DNA of 46,254 nucleotides from Irineochytrium annulatum (Eukaryota; Chytridiomycota; Chytridiomycetes; Chytridiales; Chytridiaceae), in contig JADGJL010000083.1 of NCBI GenBank assembly GCA_027600665.1, positions 1 through 46,254 on the forward strand, given 5' to 3'. Below are positions 21,519-32,058 of this stretch, piece by piece (the stretch's first letter is position 1; the number at the start of each line of letters is the position of its first letter). A program made the position numbers and the translations under genes. Under the pieces are notes generated by a model. That model had not been told where the DNA came from. It made no database searches and worked only from the letters and a program-made list of their open reading frames with translations.

Positions 21519-22142
21519 TCATGATACTATCGGCTTCCCTCTCCAGCTAAAAACCCCAAGTAACCGCTTCCACAGAGGTCTGCCGCCGTCCGCGCTCTCC
21601 CCAGCAGCCCTCCGCACCGCGACAATTTCCACCTCCACATTGCTCGGCGGGCCCCTCGCTCTCACGACCACGACGTCCGGCTTCGCCTCCAGGACTCTAG
21701 ACTCCGGGTTAAATCCGAGGTCGCCCTTCTCCAGTATTCCGCGTTTCCTCATAACCCTCCACAACCCGCGCAGCTTGGCCTGCAGGTGGTGATCGCCGCG
21801 CATGCTCTTGGCCGTCGCGGGTAGGTTAAATCGCGCTGGGTCCGACGGGTCGAAGTAGCCCTTGACGGCCATGTGCTCGCCGACCTCGTTCCAGGCTTGG
21901 TGGACGTCGGCAAAGCGGCTGAGGGACTGGATGAGGGACTTCTTGCGCGGGTCGTTTTCCAGAAGGCTCAGGACGAAGGCCTCGTTCAGATCGAGCGGGG
22001 GCCGGGCCGGCATCGCATCCTTTGTAGTGGTCGTGGCGGTGGCATTCGTGAAGGTCCTCAATGGCAGATATCGAACGAAAAATCGGATGCCCCGCCTCGA
22101 GGACAGGGCGATTGCGCAGGTGGTGACGGGGAAAGGCGGCAT
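21519..22142 (-). CDS. Small Arg-rich protein with possible mitochondrial presequence, unknown function
   Basis: An intronless reading frame gives 207 aa from the ATG at 22142. An alternative in-frame ATG at 22187 would overlap the IFT70 start. The N terminus (MPPFPVTTCAIALSSRRGIR, then FFVRYLPLR) is basic, hydroxylated and lacks acids, as in mitochondrial targeting peptides. The body (LNEAFVLSLLENDPRKKSL, KGYFDPSDPARFNLP, LRGLWRVMRKRGILEKG) is helical and basic, and no family is recognised. It is transcribed away from IFT70 across at most 22 nt between start codons. The clean frame with divergent placement supports a real gene. Confidence 0.6.
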   Translation of the reverse strand: MPPFPVTTCAIALSSRRGIRFFVRYLPLRTFTNATATTTTKDAMPARPPLDLNEAFVLSLLENDPRKKSLIQSLSRFADVHQAWNEVGEHMAVKGYFDPSDPARFNLPATAKSMRGDHHLQAKLRGLWRVMRKRGILEKGDLGFNPESRVLEAKPDVVVVRARGPPSNVEVEIVAVRRAAGESADGGRPLWKRLLGVFSWRGKPIVS

Positions 22143-22164
22143 TTGACGACCCCTCAAATCAGTT

Positions 22165-24626
22165 ATGCAGGCTCCGCGAATGTCCATTCACGGAGTTGGG
22201 ATGATGCCTTCGACGGGAGCCGGCGGCGGCGGCGGATCTTACCCGTCGCAGTCTGGGGGCTCCCTGCAGATTCCGGAGGGGAAGTACACGGCGACGATTT
22301 ACTCGTACATCAGAGATGGGTGAGATACTCAACTAGGCCTGCGAACAACTTACGAGGCGAAGGCGATTCACGGATGTGATCAAGATTCTTTCAAATGAGC
22401 TACAGTCGTTCCCGAGGAGCCGTGCGGCGCTGAGCTTGCTCGGCTATAGCTACTTTCAGACCCAGGACTATGCGGCTGCGACGAATTGGTAAGCCATGAA
22501 CTTTGCAAGTCCAAATATGCTAGGGTCTAAGCTGCATGGTGAAGCTACGAACAGCTTGTGAGGAGCTTTCCGGAGGTCGACGATTACCGGCTGTATTACG
22601 CACAATGCCTGTACAAGTCGGGCCAGTATCAAGCTGCTCAAAAGGCATGCCAAACCGTCGAGGGTCCCGAGTATGCCCAGAAGCTGGTTAAGCTGCAGGC
22701 GGCCATTAAGTACGAGCTGGACGACCTGCCTGGCTGCAAGCTCCTAGTTGAGCAGAGCCCGCCGGACGATTCCGACACGATTGTTAACCAGGCGTGTCTT
22801 TTGTATAAGGTCAGACCTATTGATCCTGCGTTATAATTACATGTGCTCATCATACGTACTAGGAAGGAAAATACGAAGAGGCAGCAATGAAATACTCGGA
22901 AGCCCTCAAAGTACTAGGATACCACGCCGAGCTATCTTACACGCTCGCATTATGCAACTATCAACTGAAGCTCTATGTTCCCGCTCTGAAGTGTATTGCG
23001 GATATTATTGAGCGAGGAATCCGGGACCATCCAGGTTTCAACTATCTACCGCAACGTTGCACTGACTTCATTCGATAGAGCTAAGCGTGGGCATGGCGAC
23101 CGAGGGTATCGACGTTCGCAGCGTTGGGAACTCGCAAGTTCTTCACGAAACGTATCTTATCGAGGCGTTCAACCTGAAGGCAGCCATTGAATACCGGTTG
23201 AAGAACTGTAAGATTTTCCAGCTTTCACCAAAAAAAGTAATGTAAAAGCTAACATGTATATTGCTCCAGACGATGCCGCCCGCGAAGCTCTCACCGACAT
23301 GCCGCCCCGTCTGGAACAAGAGCTCGACCCCGTAACGCTCCACAACCAGGCCCTCATGAACATGGACGAGGACCCCACCTCCGGCTTTGAGAAGCTCAAC
23401 TTTCTTCTTCAGCAGCCCCCGACCCCGCCGGAGGCCTTCGGCAACCTCCTCCTCCTATACGTCAAGTACGAGTACTACGACCTCGCAGCGGACCTTATGG
23501 CCGAGAGCGGTGGGACGCCGTTGTTTAATCATCTCAATGGATATCTGTATGAGTATATGGAGGCGACGCTGCTGAGGCAGAGCTCGGCCGAGGTTGCGTA
23601 TAAGAAGTTTGATGACTTGGCGAATAAACATGTCGATACGCTGAGGAAGCTGACGAAGGGGGTGCAGGAGGCGAGGCAGAATATGGATGAGGAGGCTGTG
23701 AAGAAGGTCGTTAATGACTATGACGACGCCGTGGAGAGGTGCGCTCATCTATCAAAGCAAACATGGCATTTAACCGTATCGGAAGATACATCCCGGTCTT
23801 GATGGCGCAGGCGAAGATCTACTGGGATTTAGAGAATTATACGATGGTGGAGAAGATTTTCAGGAAGAGCGTCGAGTTCTGCAACGAGCACGACGTTTGG
23901 AAGCTCAACGTCGCCCACGTGCTCTTCATGCAGGAGAGCAAGTACAAGGAGGCTATATCGTTTTACGAGCCTATTGTCAAGAAGCATTATGAGAACGTGA
24001 GTTCAACCATATCGTCATCGAAAACAATTCTTCTGTCGTTGTCCTTTTCTGACTACGCCCAATTTAGATTCTGGACGTGACCGCTATCGTCCTCGCGAAC
24101 CTCTGCGTCTCCTATATCATGACGTCCCAGAACGAGGAGGCCGAGGAGCTTATGCGAAAGATTGAGAAGGAAGAGGAGCGCGTTGCATACGAGGATCCGA
24201 ACAAGCGCACGTACCACCTATGCATCGTCAACCTCGTCATCGGTACTCTTTACTGCGCCAAGGGCAACTACGAGTTTGGCATCTCGAGGATCATGAAGAG
24301 CTTGGAGCCCTTCAATAAAAAGGTGCGTTGTGGACTTGCCTCTCGTTGGCATTAATAATACACGAAAACAGCTCGGCACAGACACGTGGTACTACGCCAA
24401 GAGATGCTTCGCGTCCCTGTTTGAGACGCTCGCAAAGCACATGATTCTGCTTAAGGACTCCGTGTTCACCGAGGCGCTAGCCTTCTTCGACTCGAGCGAG
24501 CTGCATGGCAGGAACATTCCCGTCGTCATCGACCCAATGGGCGTGGAGGGGATCGACCCAGCCAGGAACTCAGTGGCGTATGAGGCGCGGTTGTTGAAGA
24601 GTTTGTTCTTGAAACTTTATGATTGA
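22165..24626 (+). CDS. IFT70: Intraflagellar transport protein IFT70 (TTC30/DYF-1)
   Basis: Nine exons, 22165-22319, 22363-22488, 22545-22809, 22863-23034, 23079-23207, 23270-23738, 23786-23996, 24068-24322 and 24372-24626, give 678 aa (animal TTC30 about 665). The product is a TPR superhelix. Markers are YSYIRDGRFTDVIKILSNEL, DDYRLYYAQCLYKSGQY, EGKYEEAAMKYSEAL, ELSYTLALCNYQLK, RDHPELSVGMATEG, RLEQELDPVTLHNQAL, VWKLNVAHVLFMQE, NLVIGTLYCAKGNYEFGISR and DTWYYAKRCFASL. IFT70 is a core IFT-B1 subunit that clamps IFT52/IFT88 and is required for flagellum assembly. It may also start at the second in-frame ATG 15 nt downstream. Its presence implies a flagellated (zoospore) stage. The first intron is only 43 nt. 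Confidence 0.95.
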
Positions 24627-24984
24627 ATTGAGTATTGGACGCTTAGCTGCCGTGTTTAATAAATCAATCCTATTGCTTGATTAATGATGTTGCGACACAT
24701 ATCTCAAGTTTTTGAAGCCGTTTTTATGGCCTGATTTCTGGCCTGCATGGCTACGGCATCCCTAGCTACCTTGTGGATAAGAATTAAATTAAACGCAGGG
24801 ACCTAGTGATCTGCAAATGCTATTTATTTGATGTTGAACTTCAAATTTTTAGCAGCAACACTAATTATTGTGTCCCAAGAAACGATACACGCAAGAGTAA
24901 CCAAGCTTCTGTGGTAAAAGCAAGAAGAGAACAGAAAAAACGTCTTCGGCAGCTCAATAAAACAATTCCTGATCATAACGCGCC
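24627..24984. other. Convergent 3' intergenic region (IFT70 / ABC transporter)
   Basis: AT-rich, with AATAAA-like sequence just after IFT70 (AATAAATCAA near 24658). It should hold both 3' UTRs. No gene is seen. Confidence 0.5.
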
Positions 24985-27900
24985 TCAACGACTGCCAGCA
25001 ACCGCGGCGATAGCGGCCGCGTTAGCCTCCCCAGTTGCCTCGACCAACCTTCGGAAAGCCGATCCCTCCGTCGCGAGCAAAACCGCCGGCGTATCAAACT
25101 CAACGACGCGGCCCTCATCGAGCACCATGACCCTATCCGCGCTCGCGACGGTATTGAGGCGGTGCGCGACGCTGAGGACGGTCCTGTCCGCGAAGACATC
25201 TGACCGCAAAAGCTCCTGGATTCTCCTGTCGGATTCCTGGTCGACGGACGAGGTGGCCTCGTCCATAATGACGACCTTGCACTCGTTCAGGAGGATACGG
25301 GCCAGAACGAGGAGCTGGCGCTGGCCGGCGGACAGGTTTGTCCCGCCTTAAGATAAGCAGTTAAGGTCCACCGGCAGATGTAGCCTCTCACCTTCAGTGA
25401 TTGAATACTCCAGTTTGTCCTTCAGCTCCGATACAAACGCTTTAAGTCCGACGCTCTCGATCGCCTTCCATATCTTGTCGTCGTCGAAGCGAGAGAGGGT
25501 GTCGACGTTAAAGCGGAGCGTGCCCTCGAAGAGGGTCGGGTTCTGGGGTACCATCGCTACGTTCCTCCGCAGCTTGTCAAGCCCAATCTGCGCGATATCT
25601 TTATATCGCAAAACGATCCGTTAAAATTCCGGGAGTCAGAATGCAGTATACCTTTGCCGTCGATAGCAATAGAACCCTCCGAAGGTTCGGTCAGCCTGAA
25701 AAAGCAATCCATGAAGGTCGACTTCCCCGATCCGGTCCGCCCAACGATCCCGACCTTCTCACCCCCTTTGATGTCAATAGAAACTCCGCGGAGAATCAGG
25801 TGTTCCGGGCGGGAGTCATATCGGACCTTAAGCGATTTGATAGCGATTGCGCCGGCTGTCGGCCACGGCTTCAAGTCCTCATCGGACGGAAGGAAGCGAG
25901 GCGCTTCAGCCGGCAGCTTTTCAGCATAATAGTTCAGCCTCTCAACGGCAACCATCTGTCGAAAACGGCGCGTTAGTACTAAACCGTCGTGATCTGCTGT
26001 GTGGGCGATATGAACTCACGTCTCCCTCAATCACCGCGACGGACGACAAGAAGCTCTTCAGCTGCCCGGAGAATCCGATCGATAGCGTGACAGCTAGCCC
26101 CGCAAATACGGGCCTCATGACGTTCGTGACGCCAAACAGCCCCACGACGAGCGTTAATAGACAACCCAGCATGTCGATTCGAAGGTAGAACCATAGCTGG
26201 GCGTGAGTCACCAGCATGGTGGCAAGGTTCGCCTTATCGACGGTGGCCAGCAGGCGGCGGTGGAAGGTCGGCTTCGCGTCGTAAGCGAGAATCGTAGGCA
26301 CGCCCGTCAGCGTCTCGGAGATGTGGGACGAAAGTGGGGACTTCATGATGGCCGCCAGACGCTTAAGCTCGCGGTAGGAGGGCTTGAAGAAGGAGAAGAT
26401 GGCGAGCGTTGTGGCGACGAGGAAGAGGATGATGACTGGAACAAATACTTAGAGCCAGTACTTTTACTGTATAACAAGCAAGAGAAACATACAGCTGACG
26501 TACGGCGCGGTAACGATGATAGTGACGATACTGCGCGGGTTGTCAGCATGATTATAAAAGCCTCAAGATGGGGGCTTACACTGTCATTATTCCACTCGCG
26601 GTAAAGAAAATGACGGAAAGGCTGACGGCCGTGTTTGTGTCAAAGTCCGCGACGTCGTTCGTCATCCTGTTCAGGATTCTCCCGATCGGTTGGCTGTCGT
26701 AAAACGACATCGGCGCCGTTAGCAGGCCTGTCAGCGCGTTGTCGTGCAGACTGCGACCTGCGCGGATCACCATGAAGAGTGCCGCGGCAAGGGTGAAGAC
26801 TGTAAGTACGAGTACAACATTAGTCTCTTTACCCAGCAGATTCTATAAAGTGAAAGGGACAAACAGTCGGCAACGGTGACGATGAGTCCGAATCCGAGGT
26901 ACATGTACAGGTACTTGTTCTGATTATCGTATCCGAAGTAGTTGTCCGTCCAGAATGATAGCGTGAGCTGCTGGATCGACCCAAACCCGACCGCGACGAT
27001 AAAGGCGACCGCAAGTGTGATCACCCAATGCGCTCCGGAGGCTTTAAGGAAGCTAATGTACGTCTTCAAGGAAACGATGCCCTAGGAGAACGAATCTGAG
27101 TGTTTGCGCGAGGGCTCGACACAGTTCAAGCGGGCTACTTACAGTAGCCCGGTCCTCCTTCTCCTCCTTCCCCTCCTCCGTCTCCTCTTCCTTCTGGTCC
27201 TCCTTCTTCTCCTCCTCAGCCGTCTCCTCCTGCAACACCTCGTCGTCTCCACCCTGGTGGTCCTTCATTATCTCCGCAAGCTTGCCCTCCGCGTCACCCA
27301 TGAGGTCGGTGTATCCGCCGCTCTGAACGACGTTACCCTCGTGCATGACGACGACGTGGTCGGCCACGCGCAGGACGTGGAGGAGGTGCGTCGCAAGGAT
27401 AACGGTTTTGCCGCGGAGGACGAGAGACTTGATCGCGCGGTTGAGGACCGACTTGGAGATGTGAGCGTCTAAGGCGGAAAGCGGGTCGTCGAGGATGTAG
27501 ACGTCGGCGTCGCGGGCGATGGCGCGGGCTAGGCCTCCAAGTTAGCAACGCCATCTAGAGCGGTTTGCTAAAGCAATAGCTCACCAAGCGCGATCCTGGC
27601 CTTCTGCCCACCCGAAAGGTTTACGCCCTGCTCTCCGATGAATGTCTTAGCTCCAAGCGGGAACGACTTTAAATCGGTATCCAACGAGCATAGGTTGATG
27701 GCCGAAGCGACGGCGGGAGTTACAGACGGGTCCAACAGCGTAATGTTATCCTCAATCGTACCCGAGATAATCCAGGGCTCTTGCGGGCAGTAGCCGACGG
27801 AGCCGTCGACGGTAGCCGTGCCGCGCGTCTTTCGCATCGACCCGGCGATGGCGGACAGCAGCGAGCTCTTACCGGACCCGATGGCGCCGACGATGGCGAC

Positions 27901-29624
27901 CAGGGTGCCCTTCTTCATTTCGAGGGTCACGTCCTTGAGGGCGAAAGTGGACGACTTGCCCTCCTCGCCTTCGTCATCTCCGTCTTCTTTTGCTTCCCAG
28001 ACAAACGAGGCGTTGGTCAGCTGAACGGCGTTGACGGCGTCGCTGCAGGAGGCGCGTGCAATCGCTTCGTCTTCAGCGGCCTCGTCCGCCGTAAAGAACT
28101 CAGAAAGACGTTTGTAGGAGACGCCGCATTGGATGAAGGACCTGTAAATTGGTTACTTTATGTCGCCTTGAAGGGAGGGGGGAAGAGACTCACTGATAGA
28201 TCGACGTAACCGAGTCCGAGACGGAAATCAAGGTGGATAAGAACGAGATGGCCGGGAATACGGTCGCCGAGTCAAAGCTGTTCCCCATAGCGGCGAACGA
28301 CACCAGCGTTAACGTCGACATCAGCTGCCCCTGTAAGATCTGCGCCCCAACCTCAAACATGAATATAAACGCCAGGCTAATCAAGGCCTTGATTTGCGGC
28401 TCCCTCGCGTCCTTAATCTTCTTCTCTACATGCTGCTCAATCGCTTGATATTTGACGACTTTCACGCCGTACAGGAACTCCCTGAGCGCAGTGGTGCGCT
28501 CGTCGAGCCACATGTAGTACGCGCCGTAGTGATTGCCGATGTTTCGCATCATGGCCATCGCTAGGAACGTGGCGGCGAGGAACACGCCGACGGAGACAAA
28601 GGTGGCATATTTCAGGAGGCGGGCGATGAAGTAGAGGGAGACCACGAACTGAACGGGCGCGGACCAGAGGGTGTTGACGGTCGAGATGAAGGACGCGATT
28701 CTGTTGGCGTCGGAGCCTACAAAGGTGTTGATCTTGCCCGGTGGGAAGTTCTAACAAGCGATGAAGCGTTAAAACGCAGTAATGGTCCAGTGAGCGCCAT
28801 AAAATAGGCAACCTGTCGGAGCTTGGACGAGATCTTCAAGCTTTTCCTGTAGACGGCCGTGATAATGGCTGCCTTGATGCGGACGCCTACAACGTTCGTG
28901 ATCGAGGTCGAAAGGTTGTCGCTAAGCGTTTTCGCCATTTGAAGGCCGAACAGGATGAAGGCGATGCCAACGCCGTTCTTGATGAACACATGTTCGGCAC
29001 CGCTCAGATAGTCGATGAGCTGGAATTAAATAACGGTGAGTGCCTTCGCAGTGTAGAAGGGTTACAATACCTCGCCAATCATCAAGCTAACGAAAATGGT
29101 AGCCGCAACATTGATGAGCGTCAAAAAAGAGATGGCGACACTGCGAGACGTTAGAGAGATATGAACAACAGGGTTTTGGAGTACTGACAGAGGCAGCAAC
29201 AGATGAGGCGTCAGAGCCTGCGCGAGAGTTTTCTTCGGCCCCTTGGTAACACCCGAGACCGAATCCAGCCAGGTCGTGTTGTCCTCCGCCTTATAGTCCT
29301 TGCCAAGCCGAGGCAAATCCTGACAAGGCCCGAAAGTAAGAAGCTAGAATAAACTCCGCTTGGCGCCAATACCTCCTCCAGAAGCGGCTTCTTAAACCCC
29401 ATCTGCAGCAGCGGGAATATCCATCCGATAGTAGAGAAGTTGAAGAAGTTCCAGGAGATGACATCCTCGCAAGACAAGTCCGCCCGGTCCTTTTTAAAGT
29501 CGTCCACGACCACGACGGCGGCATCCTGTGTGGGGCCGCCCTTGCTTTTGAGCCAGGTCATGTCGACCCCGTTCTCGACCACGACGGTGTCGACGGCGAC
29601 GTTCCCGAGCGTGTCCGTCGACAT
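24985..29624 (-). CDS. ABC transporter, ABCC (MRP) subfamily, full length
   Basis: Fourteen exons (minus), 29624-29373, 29319-29189, 29140-29071, 29019-28813, 28750-28194, 28141-27585, 27534-27143, 27081-26865, 26799-26580, 26530-26493, 26435-26020, 25955-25652, 25598-25392 and 25346-24985, give 1309 aa in frame. Order is TMD1-NBD1-TMD2-NBD2 with no TMD0, as in short MRPs. NBD1 has Walker A GAIGSGKSS (~491), signature LSGGQKAR and Walker B YILDDPLSALDA; Asp replaces the catalytic Glu, the usual degenerate ABCC site. NBD2 has Walker A GRTGSGKST (~1091), LSAGQRQL and VVIMDEATSSVD, a complete site. A charged Glu/Lys-rich linker follows NBD1. Likely exports organic anions or conjugates at plasma or vacuolar membrane; the substrate is not predictable. 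The exon 8 donor GTTTGT is weak. Confidence 0.93.
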
Positions 29625-29788
29625 GTTTGGCTGATGCGACGGGGCAGAAAACACAAGGGCTAAGGCTGGAGACTGCGGGATTCAGGGATTTCAACAATCT
29701 CAAACGAAGTCCCAAACGCCAAGTGGATTCGTCAAATTTGCCATTCGCGCACGATCATTTCTTCGCGAACTGCGGTGTTCTTGCCACA
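29625..29788. promoter_or_regulatory. Divergent 164-nt intergenic region (ABC transporter / Sm protein G)
   Basis: The two start codons face away from each other across 164 nt, so both promoters must lie here or within the transcribed leaders. No specific element is recognised. Confidence 0.5.
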
Positions 29789-30144
29789 ATGTCGTCCAAG
29801 GCGCCGACCCCGGAGCTGAAGAAGTAAGGTCATATTTCGGGTCGCGACGAGTCAGTGATTAATCGCCGACTTTCGAAAGGTACATGGACAAGCGGCTGTA
29901 CCTGCAGCTAAATGGGAACAGGAAGGTCTCGGGCATTTTGAGAGGTCTGGCGCTTTCCTTCGCTCGTCTTCTGCATCTTTATATTCACGTTATCTTGTTA
30001 TTCACAGGTTTCGACCCGTTCATGAACGTCGTGCTGGAGGATGCGACGGAAGAGGTCACAGCTTCAGAGAAGCACCCGCTGGGAATGGTTGTCATTCGCG
30101 GCAACTCGATATCCGTCGTGGAGGCGTTGGAACGGATAAATTAG
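29789..30144 (+). CDS. SNRPG: Small nuclear ribonucleoprotein G (SmG)
   Basis: Exons 29789-29823, 29880-29944 and 30008-30144 give 78 aa (human SmG 76). Conserved phrases are PTPELKKYMDKRLYLQLNG, ILRGFDPFMNVVLEDA (Sm1) and GMVVIRGNSISVVEALER (Sm2 with the RGNS signature). SmG is one of the seven Sm-ring proteins that assemble on the U-rich Sm site of spliceosomal snRNAs. Its need in an organism with this many introns is obvious, but it has no functional link to its neighbours. Confidence 0.95.
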
Positions 30145-30373
30145 GGGCTACAGGAGGAGGGTCATTATGGATGCAAGTGTCATAATGTTGGGGATCGGTA
30201 CGCAAGTTTTGAGCTTCGTGGACTTTCCCTCACGGTGACAGTTGGCATCGTAGGCTGGGTTGTAAATTATGCTACATCTTGTTTGATTGAATATATGAAT
30301 AAAATGTAATTGGCTTTTGCGGGCGGCTTGAAGCACCAAATCGTGTCTAAATACGTTCAGCAGTTTTAGATAA

Positions 30374-31909
30374 ATGGTGAACTCCTCTCCTGCACTCCCG
30401 CGATGTGTTTTAACGAGCGAAGTCAGCAGGATACACGCCCAAGGATGCCAACTACCTCGTCATCGAGCCTGGGAGCTACATGACAAAGGCCGGGAAGGCC
30501 GATTACCAAGTGATGCCCGAGAACGTATGTCCTTTCCCGAACGCGTCTCACTGTAGCTCACTTCAAACTCCAGTGCATCCTCACCCGCATCGCGCCCAAG
30601 CCGAGCTCGGACGGTGCCGATAGCCCACCGTCCTACCTCGCCGGCGAAGCCCTCTCGACCGCCCTCACAACAGGGCAGATCCCCACAGAATCCGTCATCT
30701 ACCCAATTCAGGGCGGGAAAGTTGTCGACTGGGCCGCGATCGAGCATCTTATCAAGCACGTCTTCACAAAAGAGATGCAGCTGAAGCGTGCGAGAAATGA
30801 GCACCCGCTCATCGCCGTCTTACCCCCGCAATGGGGTCCCGACGACGCTGATAGGCTGTGCCAAATCGCTTTTGAGGTGTTAAACTGCCCCGGGTTTTAT
30901 CTGGCCGAGGCGCCCGTGTGTGCGGTTTATGGTGCCGGGATCACGTCTGGCGTTGTTGCGGATTTGGGGCATGAAACGATGAGTGAGTTAGCGTAACGGC
31001 AGATTTTGAGGAGACTAAGTATTTACTTATCGCTTAGCTATCGCCTGCGTGGTGGATAACGTTTTGATCAAGCACTCAACGATTGTCGTGGACGTCGGAG
31101 GCCGGGACGCCCAGGCGCTCCTAAAAAAGCACCTGCTAGCGGACTCTCAGTTCCTGTCCGAACTCGGCGGCGAGCCGTCAGACGCTCTGGTTCTGGCTCT
31201 CCGGGAAAGTGATGTTTGCGAGGTCAAGCACCTCCGGGAGCAGACAACGGAGAAGGGCCTCGCGGCGCTGAAGCGGATAGACTTGGACAGTAACTTGGCG
31301 GAGCTCAGCCCGTTCCTGAAAGGGAAGAAGGTGTCCGTCGGGCCGTATCGGCTGAAGACGCACGAGGTCTTCTTCGACCCGATACTAGTGGGAAAGAACA
31401 TGATCGGGCTGCCGGAGGCGCTGGCCATCTCCATCGGGCAGGCGACGGATTCTTTAGAAAAAAGGCTGATGCTGTGGGAGAATGTGCTTGTAACAGGCGG
31501 ATGTTGCTGCGTGAAGGGTAAGGGGTTTCCTTTGTCGTCTTTCAGGGGTTAACGAAGTTTTTTAGGTTTGAAAGACCGGCTCGAGAAGGACTTGGAAGTA
31601 CATCTTGCTGCATCCGAGACCGCGCATGAGTTCCAAGCAAAGGAGGTGAAGTATGCGAAGATTCCCGAGTTCTTCGCGGCGTACAAGGACCGGGGTAACG
31701 GAGCTGTTTACCTTGGAGCAACGATTGTAGCAAAGGTTTGAGCATATAATGGATTCGTCATATTTACGTTACCCGTCAAGCTCACATTCCCGTCCTTGTC
31801 GCAACAAGTCACGAAGGTAGTTCGACGGATTATTTTCTATGCAGTAGCTAACTAACTTCAGGCGGATTACAACGAGCTCGGGCCTGCTGCCGGCCGCTTG
31901 AAAGGGTAG
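30374..31909 (+). CDS. Divergent actin-related protein (possibly Arp9-like)
   Basis: Proposed exons are 30374-30376, 30423-30524, 30574-30982, 31038-31517, 31566-31735, 31781-31816 and 31862-31909, giving 415 aa. Actin-fold landmarks are YLVIEPGSYMTKAGKAD (phosphate-1 region, with the usual Asp missing), NEHPLIAVLPPQW, APVCAVYGAGITSGVVADLG, GLPEALAISIG, ENVLVTGG and IPEFFAAYKDRGNGAVYLGA. The first exon appears to be just the ATG: donor GTGAAC follows directly, and a 46-nt intron with a TTTTAAC branch point leads in frame to SAGYTPKD. The 36-nt exon (LTFPSLSQQVTK) restores the C-terminal pattern ending KADYNELGP. Degenerate nucleotide loops suggest a chromatin-remodelling ARP rather than a polymerising actin. 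The start exon is the least certain part. Confidence 0.78.
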
Positions 31910-32058
31910 ACGGCGGCGAGGTTCTCATCGCAAACTTCACAAGTGATCAAATGCCATCAATTTTCGGCATGTATTTTAACGCCTCAAAAAACGAACACTT
32001 AAATATAGTACCGGTGGTCGAGCAAAAACTGTCATTACAACACTTTGCTCCTAGCTCG

